Of a DNA stretch of 62,500 bases, positions 39,065 through 52,803 are shown one piece after another. This DNA comes from Neocallimastix lanati (nom. inval.) (taxonomy: Eukaryota; Neocallimastigomycota; Neocallimastigomycetes; Neocallimastigales; Neocallimastigaceae). The stretch covers positions 335,001 to 397,500 of the forward strand of contig JACVTC010000040.1 of the NCBI GenBank assembly GCA_016946835.1, read 5' to 3'. How positions within the stretch are numbered: position 1 is the first letter of the stretch; every line of letters starts with the position of its first letter. A program made the translations under genes and the position numbers. The notes beneath the pieces were generated by a model that did not search any database, was not told where the DNA came from, and saw only the letters and a list, made by a program, of their open reading frames with translations.

Positions 39065-39385
39065 AAAATTTACACTGAATATTTACTTAAAAAGTATTTG
39101 TATTTATTATAATTAAAATACTAAAAATGAAAAGATAAAAAAGGCATTCTTAATCTATATTTAAAAAAAGAATTTGTATTTATAACAATCAAAATATTAA
39201 AAATAACCTATACTTTAAAAAAAGTATTTGTATTTATTATAATTAAAATATTAAAAATAAAAAAAAAAAAAAGTTTATAATCTATACTTAAAAAAAGTAT
39301 TTGTATTTATTATAATTAAAATATTAAAAATAAAAAAAAAAGTTTATAATCTATACTTAAAAAAAGTAATTGTATTTGAAGATAA
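39065..39385. repeat. Tandem repeat, unit about 70-80 bp, about five copies
   Basis: Each unit has AAAAAGTATTTGTATTTATT, then ATAATTAAAATATTAAAAAT, an A-run of variable length, and AATCTATACTTA. The last three copies (39200-39385) are most alike. The array lies just outside the 3' side of the copia relic at 39830. Confidence 0.85.
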
Positions 39386-39829
39386 AAAAAAAATAAAAAT
39401 AAAAATAAAAAACCTATATTAGATCTATACTTAAAGAAAGTAAATAAAAAGATTTGGATCAATACTTAAAGCAAAAGTAATAAAAAAAAAAAAAAAAAGG
39501 ATTCATTCCTATATATCTGAGATTTATATAATTATTTGGTTAATAATATAGAAAAATTCTTGTGCCTTCATAGAAGAATAATCTAGATTTAATTCAATAT
39601 GCTTATTTTATTTTATTTTATTTTATTTTATTTTTATTTTTTTAATGAAATAAAATTCCCTATTCAAGTAATAAAATTTTAAATACTAGAAGAAATTCTT
39701 TATAATAAAAAGGAGACTATTAAATATCTCAGAACTACTTGAACATTCTTATAGTTAAGATGATAATTCTAAAATGGAAGTGTTTTTTAGGAATCCATAA
39801 AAAGACTAATTCTATGCCTAAATTATGGA

Positions 39830-41545
39830 CTTTAAAGGTTCATACATTTGAAGATTCAAAGATTCAAACTTCCATGAAATTGGACTATTTCCTAGTAAAA
39901 AAAAAAATATAATCCACTTAACTGATTTTCTAGTAAAATCGTCATTAGCATAATCAGCATCTGAAAATCCTACTAACTTAAAATATATTGATTTATGTAT
40001 TGTAGATTTCAAATATTGTAATATCATTAATAATGTTTTATAATCAATTGTCGTTGGATGTTCACAATTTTTTGATACTTGATTAATTGTGTATAAAATA
40101 TCTAGTTGGGATTTTAAAGAAAAATATAAGAGTGAACCTAATAATGATTTATATTTTCCAACATCGACAGGTTTTACTTTTTTTTTTTTTCTTTCTTTAT
40201 TTGATGTTTTTCTGTAAGGATATTTTATAATTTTAGTTTTATTCATATTATAAATTTTTTTTTATTAATAATTTTATTTATATAATCTTCTTGATTTACT
40301 TTATAACCATCTTTTGTTTTATGATTAGTTATTCCAATAATTTTTCTGACATCAGATTCTTTTGAAATAGCATATTTATTTTTTAATTTATTAATTATAT
40401 ATTTAATTTCATTATCTTCGGTAGTAATTAATATCATCATATACATATAAAGTTAATGCAGCCATTAGTTTATTTTCTATACTGTATCTTCCAAGTAAAT
40501 ATATATCGAATTTATATTGAATGAAACCAATGGATTTTAAATAATTTATTATTCTTTCATTCTACATACGTCCAGCTTGCTTTAAACCATATAATACTTT
40601 TTTTTTCAATAGCAACATTTTGTTACTATTATAGTTTTTATTTGTGGAATTTTAACATAAAATAATTTCATTAATATCTGTATTTAAATATGCTGCTTTG
40701 ATATTTAATTGTTTTAAATTCCATTTGTTTATTGATGCAATTGCGATGATAATTCTTAAACTATCCGATTGTGCTGTTGATGAAATAAGTTGAAATAAAG
40801 TCTTTACCTTTCTTTTGTTGGCAACCTTTTGCAACTAATCTTGCTTTTTTAGTATTATCGCTTTTAATTACATAATACCCATCTAGTATCTATAATATTT
40901 GAATTTTTTTTTTTTTTTTTTTGGAATACTATTAATATCAACCACCATCATAACATTTTTATCATACATATTTTTAATTTCATTCTTTCTTACTATGTTC
41001 CATTCTTTCAAATCTTTTGAATTCATAGATTCATTATATGTATTTGGACATTGTGTTATCATATTGAAGATTTTATGTTTTTTTATTAATATTTATTTTA
41101 TTTTTTTTTTTTTTTAATAATATTTCTTTTCTTATATTTAATATTTGAATATCTGAATCATCATCTGAGTCTTCATCTTTTTGAATACTTCTTTTTCAAT
41201 TAGCCTTGATATCTAAAAAGTCATTATTATTAATACTATTATTCATTCTATTATTATTATTGTCAAGGAAAGTAAGGTAGTAGAAGTTATAACCCTGATA
41301 AGAAGTTTCTAGTTTACCAATAACATCAGTATGGACCAATTCTAAAGGTTGGGTAGTAAAAAATTCAGAAATGGAAAATGGCTTTCTTCTTAATTTGCTG
41401 ATTTTACATTCAGGAAATTCTTTTTTGTTGTTATGAAAAGATGTATATATTTAATAATATAATCCTTGATATTATTATAATTGTTGAAATGTCCTAAACG
41501 AGAATGCCATAATTAATAATCAATATTATGGATAGAAAAAATAAG
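39830..41545 (-). mobile_element. Decayed Ty1/copia retrotransposon, pol region
   Basis: Read on the minus strand the order is that of a copia pol gene. GAG pre-integrase motif WHSRLGHF near 41500; integrase start (PLELVHTDVIGKLETS, 41310-41360); hydrophilic Asp/Ser linker (about 41160); RT beginning (ESMNSKDLKEWN, then KKARLVAKG near 40840); KQLNIKAAYLN near 40690; a YVYDD box near 40440 in place of YVDD; LLGSLLYFSLKSQLDILYTI (about 40120); RNase H with GFSDADYANDDFTRKS and LLGNSPISWK (39860-39960). Frameshifts and stops break it into pieces of 60-142 codons, and most of the integrase core and all of gag are missing. No flanking LTR pair was found by eye. Confidence 0.9.
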
Positions 41546-43774
41546 TAATTTTTTTTTTATTATTTTTTAGATAATTTAAATAAATTTATATAATTCATTT
41601 TAAATTCATATATCTTAAATAAAAAAAAAAAAAAATAAAAGTAATATTAATATTCATTGAATTAATTAATCATTAAATAATGATTAATTATAATATAGAT
41701 TAATTAATGATTTCTCCTGATATATAAATTTTTTTTTTTTTCAATCTATCTATCATTTAAAAATTTAAATTGTTAAAAATGGTTTTATATATAACACATA
41801 TTATATATTATATGTATTTTTTTATTTTTTATTTTAAAATTTTTTTATATTTTTTTTTTATTTTTATTTTTTTTTTTATTTTTTATTTTTTCTTTTGTTG
41901 TTTATACTTGAAATTTGTTGTTACACAATTGATTAATTAATGCATAATAGAATTTAATTAAATTCTAAAAATTTTTTGATGTTTTTTTTTTTTACTTTTA
42001 ATGATTTATATAACAGTAAAAATAAATATTAAAAATATTAAAAAATTAGAAATAAGAATATTTAAAATACAATAAATAATAAAACTTTATAAAAAAAATA
42101 AAATTTAATACATTTTTGTGAAAGTTATTTAGTTAGTTTCAAAAATCTTAATAAATTTGAAGATTATATTATACTTAGTAACTTTAATATTAAATTACTA
42201 AGATCCTTTATAATAACCTCTTTTTAACAAATTTATCTATCTACCTATTTTTTTTTTTTTTTTTTTTTTTTTTTATTATTTTCTTATATCTAATTAATTA
42301 AATATATAGATAAAATATAATAATAATGATAATAATAACGATTTTAACAATATTGTTATTATTGCAATAAAAACAATAAATAATGATCATAATTAAAGCT
42401 CATCGTAAAAGATTATATATATGAAAGATATGACACATGGATTATTATTATCGTCAAGGTCTGAAGAATTTTCAAATATTTATAAAAATGAGTACCAATC
42501 CTTTGAAATTATGACACCAAATAATACTTACCAATTAATATTACTAAATATTATTAATACTATTAATACTACTACAAATAATTATTAATTAAAGGGTTTT
42601 TTTTTTTTTTCTAAATATTTAAAAGAGTTTTTTCCGAATATTTAAAGGTGTTTTATAAATTTTTAAATATGTTTTAATCTTTTAATCTTCAAATTTTTTT
42701 ATTATTATTTAATTTTTAAAAAATATTATTATATATGAAATTCAGAAATAATTTTATTAATATAAAATAAGTAAAATCATTAAATATTAATAAAATTAAA
42801 ATTTCTTCTCCGTAATAAAAATAGTTCATAACTTTTGTTTTAGTGATATTTTTTTTGTGAATCCAAATAATATTTTTTTTTAAAATTGTGATATTTTTTT
42901 GAGATTCAAAACATTATGTTCATTTAAAATTGTATGTTCTTCAATTATTATTCTTGTAAGATAATTTTTTATTAAGATTATTAGTATCAATATTATCTGT
43001 AACTTCATCTAAAAAAATTTTTTTTTTTCTCTTTTTATAAGTATTTAAAATTTTTTTCTTTTTTTTTTTTTTTACTTTTTCATAGATAATTATTATCTGT
43101 AAAATAAGAAAAAAAAAAAATAAAAAATTTCTATTATACACTTTTATTATATAATTTAATAAAAGTATAAAGTAATGAATATCATTCATTGAATTGGAAT
43201 AGTCTATCTATAATCTTACATTATATGTTTGGATTTTATTTAAAGTTATTAATTTTACATTTTAATAAGAAATATTATTTATATTATCATTTTTAAGAAT
43301 ACTAAATTGAACAAAGTAAAACCAAATTTATAATATGAAACTCTTTCAATTTATACATATAAATGTCAACTCTTATATTTTAAATTATTTTTAAATACAA
43401 ACAATTATGTATATATATTAAACATTAATTTATATCAATAAATAATAATAACTAAAAAAAAATAAGGAAAATAAAATAAAAAAAAATAAAAAAAAAATAA
43501 AAAAAAAATAAAAAAAAAAATAAAAAAAATATTCAGATATTTTAATAAGGACTTCTTATTTTATTGATAATAAGAGTAATATAATAATAAAAGGATGACA
43601 ATTGAAATATTCAACAAGAAAGAACTCTAATCATTGTTTAACATCTTGAAATAATAACTATGTCGAAAAGATATTTAGATGATTAATTTAAAACGTTAAA
43701 TAATCAAAATCCAAAGCTCATTCCCTTTATTCTAAATAAAATTAAATGAAGCTTTACTTTAACCTACACATGAT

Positions 43775-43811
<37 letters not shown>

Positions 43812-44092
43812 ATTTTTGGTATATTAAAAATATTAATTTCTATATTTTGATTGGTTAAATTACTACATTTTTAAATATATATTAATATAATTATTTAAGC
43901 ATTTCAATTTTCAAATTTATGTATACATCAAAATGTGTCAAAACATTAATCGATAAAAAATTTGTTTTTTCCAACTAAACTATAACCCATTTATAAATCT
44001 ATACATTTAATTTATTTTTTTAAAATTTCTTCAAAAAAAAAAAGTAAAACAAAAATTTAAAATTTTCTTATATACTCTATAAAATAGTATTT
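41546..44092. other. AT-rich intergenic region
   Basis: No gene recognised. Poly-T at 42249-42274 and 43780-43807. A TTTGATTGGTTAA word at 43846-43858 resembles the CCAAT-type motif near both ribosomal protein genes but is 360 bases from the ATG. The stretch 43580-43770 is of more mixed composition but has no frame. Confidence 0.55.
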
Positions 44093-44099
44093 GATTGGT
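44093..44099 (+). promoter_or_regulatory. CCAAT-box motif (GATTGGT) upstream of eL37
   Basis: TTTGATTGGTCAATA contains the reverse complement of ACCAATC about 120 bases upstream of the start codon. The same core lies twice upstream of the uL15 gene. Binding by a CCAAT-binding (NF-Y/HAP) complex is inferred, not shown. Confidence 0.45.
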
Positions 44100-44214
44100 C
44101 AATATAGGTAATAATTTCACACGTGACTATAAACAATCTTTGAAATTTCATTCCTAAAATATTATTTGAATTCCTCTCTTTCGATTTTATACCGATCATT
44201 TAGATTAGTTAAAA

Positions 44215-44781
44215 ATGGTAAATGAATGATTAAAATTTAAATTATTTGTGTATATGATAAATGATAATATAGGACATATATGAATATTATTTATAAATGA
44301 TGGATGAATGGTGATCTAATAGTAATTAAAAATATAATATACATGTTATTGAAATTATAATAGACTAAAGGTACTACCAGTTTTGGTGAACGTCACACTA
44401 AGACCCACACTATCTGTCCAAGATGTGGTCGTCGTAGTTTCCACAATCAAAAGAAGACTTGCGGTCAATGTGGTTACCCAGCTGCTAAGACTAGAAAATG
44501 TAATTATAAGGAATAAATAAAATTATAAAGTATAATTTAAATATTGTTTATAAGTTTTTTTTTTAATTTTGGAATCACATTTTATTAAAATATTTTATGA
44601 AAATATTAATATAAAATTAATATACAAATATAAAATAGACAACTGGAGTGTTAAGGGTAAGAGAAGAAAGACTACCGGTACCGGTCGTATGAAGTACTTA
44701 AAGACTCTCACCAGACGTTTCAAGAACGGTTTCAGAGAAAACACTGCTCCAAAGCCACGTGTTGCTGCTGCCTCCGCTTAA
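44215..44781 (+). CDS. RPL37: 60S ribosomal protein eL37 (three exons)
   Basis: Exon 1 is 44215-44217 (the ATG alone, followed by donor GTAAAT). Exon 2 is 44364-44499 and exon 3 is 44639-44781 including TAA. Acceptors are ATAATAG and AAAATAG, and the second donor is GTAATT. The spliced product is 93 residues, the family's usual length. It begins [20 protein letters not shown] and carries the zinc-binding set C19-x2-C22 ... C34-x2-C37 (CPRCG, CGQCG), then [12 protein letters not shown] and [16 protein letters not shown], all hallmarks of eL37. It binds rRNA near the exit side of the large subunit. The C-terminal tail ([14 protein letters not shown]) is longer than in yeast. It is convergent with the uL15 gene, with a LINE insertion between them. 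Confidence 0.97.
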
Positions 44782-45379
44782 ATTAAACGTTAGTGTACAA
44801 ATGATGGAAGAAATAGTATATATCAAAATGCCTTTATCATTTAGATCAATAAAGTATATATATTCAAATATATATATGAATAAAATCAAAACTAAAAAAA
44901 GGGTCTTTAACGTATATTATTTAAAATTCATTTTTTTTTTAGCAAAATTATTTTAATATTTATTGTGTCATAATGATAATTTGAATTATTTTAAGAAAAG
45001 GAGAGTTCAAAAAAAAGTATGTTTAATAAAAAAAAGTTTTGAAATATACAATATATGTTAATAATGGTTTTTAATAATAGAAAAGGGTTTTATTGGAACT
45101 TATTTTTTGAACCTAACTTAAATTTTTTTTTAAGGAAAAATTAATTTCCATGGATAAAAATAAATTGTATAATGGGTGGAATTAGAATTTGTGAACTGTA
45201 AAAAAAAATAAAAAAAAATTGGGTTTTAGAGTAAAGTGGAAAAAAAATAATAGTAAAGTTTCAAATGATTTCAAATTTCTTTTAGTTATTTAAAGTAAAA
45301 TTAATAGAAATAATTAAAAGTGTAGTAATTAGTAAATAAATAAATAATTATTATTTATAATATATATATATTTTTTTTT
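44782..45379. other. 3' flank of eL37, AT-rich
   Basis: No gene seen. Short frames overlapping the end of eL37 on either strand are shadows of its last exon. AATAAA-like words near 44880 and 44860 could serve as polyadenylation signals. Confidence 0.5.
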
Positions 45380-45390
45380 TTTTTTATTAT

Positions 45391-45392
<2 letters not shown>
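45380..45392. repeat. Probable target-site duplication of truncated LINE, left copy
   Basis: TTTTTTATTATAA is repeated at 45759-45771. Both copies are A/T only, so chance agreement is more likely than for the duplication at 13461, but the 13-base length is the same and both abut the expected element edges. Confidence 0.6.
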
Positions 45393-45439
<47 letters not shown>

Positions 45440-45758
45440 AGAGAAGAGAATAAAACTTTATTAAATTTTATTTTAAAAAATAATACATTTGAAATTAAAA
45501 ATAAAAAAAAAAAAAAAAAAAATAAAAAAAAAATAAAAAAGCTCGAAAATACTATGTATTTCGGCAAGTTGTACTATGCGGGAATTTTTCCCTTCCTAAC
45601 AAATAAAAAAGAAATAAAACCTAAAAGTAACATCTTTAAAATAGATAGTGTGGTGTCCACTAAACTCTCCCCGGATTCATCATTTATTGAACTACTAGGG
45701 CAAGATTCATCCTTCGTAGAAATAGATGCTGATCCTGTATTATCATTATGCCTTATCA
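45393..45758 (-). mobile_element. 5'-truncated LINE insertion (second subfamily)
   Basis: On the minus strand it is about 320 bases of element 3' end followed by a poly-A tail of about 43 (poly-T at 45393-45435). After the tail, AGAAAGAGAAGAGAATAAAA resembles the termini at 12447 and 13508. The upstream coding remnant (minus, 45574-45759) reads IRHNDNTGSASI, comparable to IRQRRNSDTDSN near the end of the intact ORF. Shared words with 12830-13020 (AAAGTAACATCTTTAAAA, AAACTCTCCC) put it in the same subfamily as relic 3. It lies between the 3' ends of two ribosomal protein genes. Confidence 0.75.
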
Positions 45759-45771
45759 TTTTTTATTATAA
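45759..45771. repeat. Probable target-site duplication of truncated LINE, right copy
   Basis: TTTTTTATTATAA, identical to 45380-45392. Confidence 0.6.
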
Positions 45772-46571
45772 AAATTAACCTTTATAATAATAATAAAAAA
45801 AAGAGCTTTTTAAAAGATTTCAAAACTTTGAAATTCTTTTAATAAAAAAAATAACAAAAAGTACGTCCCAAATTAAATTTTAATTAAAAATAAATAATAT
45901 TAAAATATGTTAAAACAAATTTAATTATAATCAATTTAAATTATTGATTATAATCAAATTAAATTATTGATATTTTATTAAATAGTATCTTACATTTTAT
46001 TTATTAAAATTATTTATTGATCTTCAAATCCCTATATTATATATTTTTTATAAATTAAATATTCCTAAAATTTTTCCCTTTCACTTATAGTATCATATAA
46101 AATAAACTAATTTAAAAAAAAAATTATAAAATCATATTTAAAATGATATTTTATCAATAGTTTGATATTAAATTAAAATTAACCATTATTTTGTTAAATT
46201 AAGTTGTTTATTAAATAAATAAATACTGTACAATGGAAAGATTATGATGATAATAAATATTAAAGTCTATTAAATAATAAATAAATAATTCGGCTCTATA
46301 TTGTTTTCAATAAAAAGATGTTTTTTTTTTTTTTTATTTTATTTTTTTTAGGTTCTATTTAATTTTTATTAAATGATTGCATTATGATCAATTTATACAA
46401 AATCTTTTCATACAAGTCTTCAAAATTTTTTGTTATTTAACTTAAGCACTATTATTTAAATTTTTAATATTATATATAAAAATAAAAAATATTAGTTACA
46501 AATGTGTCTTCATTAAAATTTTATTTTTAAAAAAAAAATATATTTATATATTAATACACAATCAATTCAAC
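45772..46571. other. 3' flank of uL15, AT-rich
   Basis: No gene seen. It contains a short direct repeat, ATTATAATCAA...TTAAATTATTGAT, near 45925-45975. The final 60 bases would be the 3' UTR of the minus-strand uL15 gene. Confidence 0.5.
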
Positions 46572-47230
<659 letters not shown>

Positions 47231-47335
47231 TTTGATTCACACTCAAATACAGATATGTGAGAAGAGGAAGAAAAAAAATTTCTTGCTCTTAAATTTTGCT
47301 TTTGATTCTTGAATACTGTAATTAATTATTATCTC

Positions 47336-47348
47336 CATATGATTGGTT
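47336..47348 (-). promoter_or_regulatory. CCAAT-box motif upstream of uL15, proximal copy
   Basis: CATATGATTGGTT, which reads AACCAATCATATG on the gene strand, about 106 bases upstream of the ATG. An identical 13-mer lies 73 bases further upstream. Confidence 0.5.
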
Positions 47349-47408
47349 AATGAAAATATATTATATTTATTTTTATATGATTTACTAATGCTACATATAT
47401 TATATTAG

Positions 47409-47421
47409 CATATGATTGGTT
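47409..47421 (-). promoter_or_regulatory. CCAAT-box motif upstream of uL15, distal copy
   Basis: Exact repeat of the 13-mer at 47336-47348, in the same orientation. Duplication of a 13-base word containing CCAAT immediately upstream of a ribosomal protein gene suggests a functional element. Confidence 0.5.
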
Positions 47422-50118
47422 ATAAATATATAATAACTAATCATTAAAATATTTTATTTTAAAAATTTCTATTATTTATTATCATTATTATTTTTATTAA
47501 TAAAATCATTAAATCTTATATATAAAAGTATATAAAAATTATATAAATTATATATGAAAAATTAAAAAATTATATATTTAAATATTTCTAGATGTTACTA
47601 TGATGTTTTTTTTTTTTTTTTTCAGAAAAAAAAAATAAAATAATAAAATAAAATAAAATAAAACCGAAATATGCCTTTTATTAGTTTAACCGAATTTTAT
47701 TCAAAATAAATATACATATATTTATTTTATAAAATATTAATAAAATACATTGATTTTGTTTATTATAAGAAAAAAATTTATGTCTTCTTTATATTATAAT
47801 AAAATTCTTTATGGAATAAAATGTAACAATTCAAATTTTATTTAATATAACTTATATAATTCTATAATTTTTTTTTTAATGTTATTTTTAATAATGAAAT
47901 AATAATTATTCCTTTAACTAAAATAATAATAATAATAATAATAATAATAATTACAGAAAAATATGGTAATTTTTTTTTTTATTCTTTAAAATATTCATTT
48001 TTATCAATTTTTTTTTTTTTTATTATAAATTATCTTTCAATGTAAAATTAAATCTTTAATTTTTTGGTGGTACAAAAAATTATGAAATAAAAATAATTTT
48101 AAATGTCACACGAAATCAATAATTTATGTACATTTTTAGAAAAATTTATAGAATTGATCAGTAGAATAAACTTTAAATGATATATTAAAATAATTAACTT
48201 ATTATATAAAATATATATTTATTAAATATTTTAAAAAAAAATTAATTTAAATATAAATCTATTTAAAAATTACAAAATAAAAATAAAATAGAAATAAACT
48301 ATTAAACGTATCTTTAAAATCTACATTTTTTAAAATAATATAAAAAAAAAAATGCTAAGTTAAATATATTATATTAATTAAAAAAAAAAATTAATATATC
48401 AATAATAATAATCAATGTAATCTTTATAATAAATATTATTTGAGACAGAATACAATTTTTTTTTCTTTTTCTTTTTCTTCTTTTTTTTTCTTTTCTTTTA
48501 TTTATTTTGCTTTTTTTTTTTTTTTTTTTATTTTATTTATCCGATGAAATTATTATTTATTATCGTTTATTAATTATAATTACAAATACAAAATAAAATT
48601 GTGGATACTTAATTATATATCTTATTTATAGAAATAATTAAATAATTAATCATAATTAATTAGAAAAAGTCCACGTTTTTCAACAAAAAATCTAATTATT
48701 AATTAAAATAAAAAATAAAATTAATATTATATATCAACTATGCTAAATATATATCAAATACTATATCACACACATATATATTAAATCAACTCTATCATAC
48801 GTATATTATATATATAGCTATAACAATAATTAAAACAATTTAAGATATAATGACGTTCAAATTGAATATTATAATGCAATAATAGAAAAATAGGTTTGAT
48901 ATTGATTTATAGATTGTAGAATCCAATGTGTTATTTATAATATATTATTTATATTCATTTAATTTTAATTACATTAAAATTAATCATTTACAAAATAAAA
49001 ATTACCAAATTATAACAACTAATAAAAATATTTACCTTATATATTTATGAAAATCTAAGTTAAAGTAAATATTTTTATTACTTACTATTAATAAATGTTA
49101 TTAAATAATGGTAAATTAAACTGTTTATTGCTATTTATTTACTATTTAAAATTTATTTATTATATATCATATTTTAGTTATAAATTAATAGAGAGACTAA
49201 GAAATAATATGAAAAGTATATAAATATTTAAATTTAAGTATTTAAAACTTCTTTTAATAATCATTTATCTATATAAAAATTTTTAGTATAACTTTTAATA
49301 ATTATTTATTTATAAAAAATATTTTTGTATAATTTTAGCATAATTATTATATATAAAATAGCAATTTTGAAAAAAAAAAAAAAAAAATATAAATAATAAA
49401 TTATAAAATTGTATAAATTATGTGAATTCAACATTAAACTAAAATATGAAATTTCTTTTTCAAATATTTTTTATTTTTATTAATATATAATACTTTTTGT
49501 TGTTAAAATATAAATCATTTATTGAATTTTTCATGAATATATAATATAAATATTTTAATTATTATATATTTTATATTTAATTTTTTTTATATACTTCACA
49601 TTTTGAATAAATTAGTAGAAACTAAAATGTAACGTTATGAAAACAAAATGAATATTTAATCTTTATTTTAATTTTATAAAAAGTAATTATTATTATAGCT
49701 TTTTATGGCCAATAATCTAGCAAATAATACAATTTACATTGAATTGAAATTATTAAAAATTATTTTAAAAACCTATTCTGTATTTTTAATATTTTAAATA
49801 TCAGATTCTGAATAAAATATTAAAAAAAAAAAAAAAAAAAAAATTTAATAAACATTTATTTATAAAAATATTTTAACATAATTATTATAATTAACACTTT
49901 AAAAAACAAAATTTAAAAAATTTAATGAATTATATGTATATATATATATATATAATCAATATTGAATTAAGTACGAAATTTTTCCTCCAAGTAGCTTATA
50001 TTTTTATTAATATATAATAAAAAATAATAAATAATAAATAATAAATAATTAATAAGTAATAAATAATTAACATTAAATAATAAATAGAAGTAAATATTAA
50101 AAACAAAAAAAAAGTATA

Positions 50119-50161
<43 letters not shown>

Positions 50162-51170
50162 CTTTATATTATACTTTTCTCTTTATTTTTATTTTATTTT
50201 AATTTTATTTTTTTTTTTTTTTTTATAAATTTTATAATTATTACTAATATAACTTCAGTTCATATTTAATATTCTTTTTAAAGTTTTTTTTTTTTTTTCA
50301 TTTAATAATTACAATAAATATAATTTTTAAAACTTAATATTAAAATTTTAATTAAATAATATTTTTATTAATTAAAATCATTATATAATTATTATTAGTA
50401 TTGAATAAATAAATAAAATATTAGCAATCCATAATAAGTCTATGTAAAGTTTGTAATTGTATTTTTTTATTATTAGAAAGCAATGAGGATATATGTATAA
50501 TATTAATATAAAAAAATATAATATTACTAAAAGAAATGTAGTAATATATATCTATATTATAATTGATCATTATTTAAAGATTAATTCAATAAATATTAAT
50601 ATAATTTTTATTTCTATTTTCATTTTCTTTTTTCATTTATTTAAAATAAATAATATAGAATGAATTATATAAATTTATTTAAATTATCTAAAAAAAAAAA
50701 AAAAAATAAATAACCAAAGATTTAAAGATTTGTAGTAATTTATTATTTTTTTATAAATAAATAATAATTATATAAATAATAAATATTTTATATATATATT
50801 ATAATAAAAGATTTTTTTTTTTTTATAAAATAAAAATAAATATAAATATATAATTATATACAATTTTTAATATATAAATTTTTAAACAATGAACCTAAAA
50901 TATAATAAAATTATATCAAATATTCAAAAATTATTAAGTTAAAAAACAAAAAATAAAAAATATAAAAATAAATTATATATATATAAATTTTATAGACAAT
51001 ATTATATTAATCTTTTTATTATTATTACTGTTATTATTATTAAAAATTATAAAAAATATTAAAACAAATCAAATTCATACAACTATTTAATAAATTATTG
51101 AATCATTCTGTAATATATTTTAATTTATAATATGAAAAAATAAGACTTTCCTAAAATACTATACTAAATG
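47422..51170. other. AT-rich intergenic region
   Basis: About 3.7 kb without a recognisable gene: A/T homopolymers, a (TA)n run at 50116-50158 and short AATAAAT repeats near 50025-50070. Confidence 0.6.
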
Positions 51171-51174
51171 ATAC

Positions 51175-51596
51175 ATATTATAATGGTTTTCTGGACTAAA
51201 TTAGAATATAATATAATAATAAAATAAGCCTTGAGGAATTCAAAAGTGTTTCCCTCACATTTAATTGGTTATTCTAAGTTTAGCTAGAATAAGAGTTGTA
51301 TATGAGTCATGTACAGTTAACAATTTGATTTGACCTGATATGAATGGATAGCATAGTTAACCATTCACCTAGATAACATAAAAGAGATTACTAGTGATAA
51401 TACCCAGTTGAATGAACCTTTAAAAGAAAGTCTTGGTGTTATTAGCATGCCTTAGGAATGAATTATATTTACGTCGAAATAGTGAGCCAATTCTAAAGTA
51501 AATAAATGTTATTATTATCTACCATCATACGTAAAAAGGAGGGAGATAGAAGAAGTTGGAAGTCTTATTGATTTCTATACTTATTGTTTCAAAGTT

Positions 51597-51600
<4 letters not shown>
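51175..51600. other. Mixed-composition island without an open frame
   Basis: About 420 bases with clearly more G and C than the flanks (for example GCCTTGAGGAATTCAAAAGTG near 51228 and GGAGGGAGATAGAAGAAGTTGG near 51539). All six frames are broken by stops within about 30 codons; the longest piece is a 27-codon minus frame starting MLITPRLSFKGSF near 51453. A small hairpin, TTATTCTA...TAGAATAA, lies near 51272-51295. Most likely old transposon debris. Confidence 0.45.
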
Positions 51601-51627
<27 letters not shown>

Positions 51628-52122
51628 TAGAAATAAAAATAAATAATAAATAATAAAAAAAGATAGATATGCATAAATATGCATAAATATATTAACAGTT
51701 AACAAAAAAAATTTTATTTTCTTTTAATTTTATTATATAAAAAAAAGATAAAAAGTATATATTGATAGTAATGCTTTTTAACTATATATTCTTATTTTTA
51801 TTTTTTTTTTATTCTATATTATTTATTTTTTAATTGTTATTAAAGTTAAACAAAAAAAAAAAAAAAAGAAATATTTATTCATTATTATTATTATATTTGA
51901 ATATCTATTATTTTCTATTTATTTTCTTTTTTTTTTTTTTATTTTTATTTTTTGTGTTTTTTTTTTTTTTATTATTTTTTTTATTTTATTGTTATTTTAT
52001 AATTATTATTTTTGTTTTACTTTTATATTGTTTCACAATAATCATTAATACTAACCCTTAATAATTTATTTTAAAATATTTTTCTAATAATATAAATTTT
52101 TAAATATTAATTTGAGAGAGTT

Positions 52123-52439
52123 GCATTTCGAAACGGAACTTTATATGAAATGCGGCATATTTTAATTAACCGTTCATGTAAGAGTGGCTTAAATTATTTT
52201 TAATAAATAAATTATAAAATAATATTTAATAATATTTAATTATAAATATATTTTAATAATTTTTTTGCTAATAACTTAAAAAAAAAAATATAAAAATTTT
52301 TAATTTTAAAGACATATTTGAGTATTTTTTGTTGAAATGATAATAATATTTATTTTTATTTATTTTTATTTATTTACAATTATTTAAAAAAAATAAGAAT
52401 GGCGTTAAATTATGATTTAAATCTTAATTTATAAGCCAC
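52123..52439. repeat. Possible small inverted-repeat element
   Basis: GTGGCTT at 52184-52190 and its complement AAGCCAC at 52433-52439 bracket about 250 A/T-rich bases and could be short terminal inverted repeats of a MITE. A separate hairpin, GCATTTC...GAAATGC (52123-52153), lies just to the left in a G/C-richer patch. The arms are short, so this is weak. Confidence 0.25.
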
Positions 52440-52630
52440 GCTAATTCAACACATTCATTTATTTTAAATATCAATTAAATTTTTATTATAAACAATTTAA
52501 AATAATTTCATAAATGATTAGGTTATAAATTGAAAAAGAAAAACTTGGAAATTACTTTTTTGTTAATTCCATTATTATTATGGTGTTAAACCATAGGAAT
52601 AATAATATAGTATAGTATCCTTTCAGATAC

Positions 52631-52803
52631 ATAAACTTTTTATTATTCAAAATAAATGAATAAATGATATTGGGTTTAACAATACCTTTTTTTTAATGTA
52701 ATTAAAAATAAATAAATAAATAAATAAATGAATAAGCAACATTTTATTTATTATCTTATTATTAAAAACTATTATTATTAATTAAACCAATCTCCTTTTT
52801 TAA
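52631..52803 (-). repeat. Decayed LTR (3' LTR of copia relic)
   Basis: Aligns along its length with 55579-55769: both contain AAAATAAATGAATAAATGAT, GGGTTTAA or AGGTTTAA, an (AAAT)n stretch, TTTTATTTATTAT, then ATTAAAAACTATTATTATTA and AAACCAATCTCCTTTTTTAA. The direct repeat brackets a degenerate copia interior, so it is read as an LTR pair. True LTR ends are not resolved. Confidence 0.75.
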
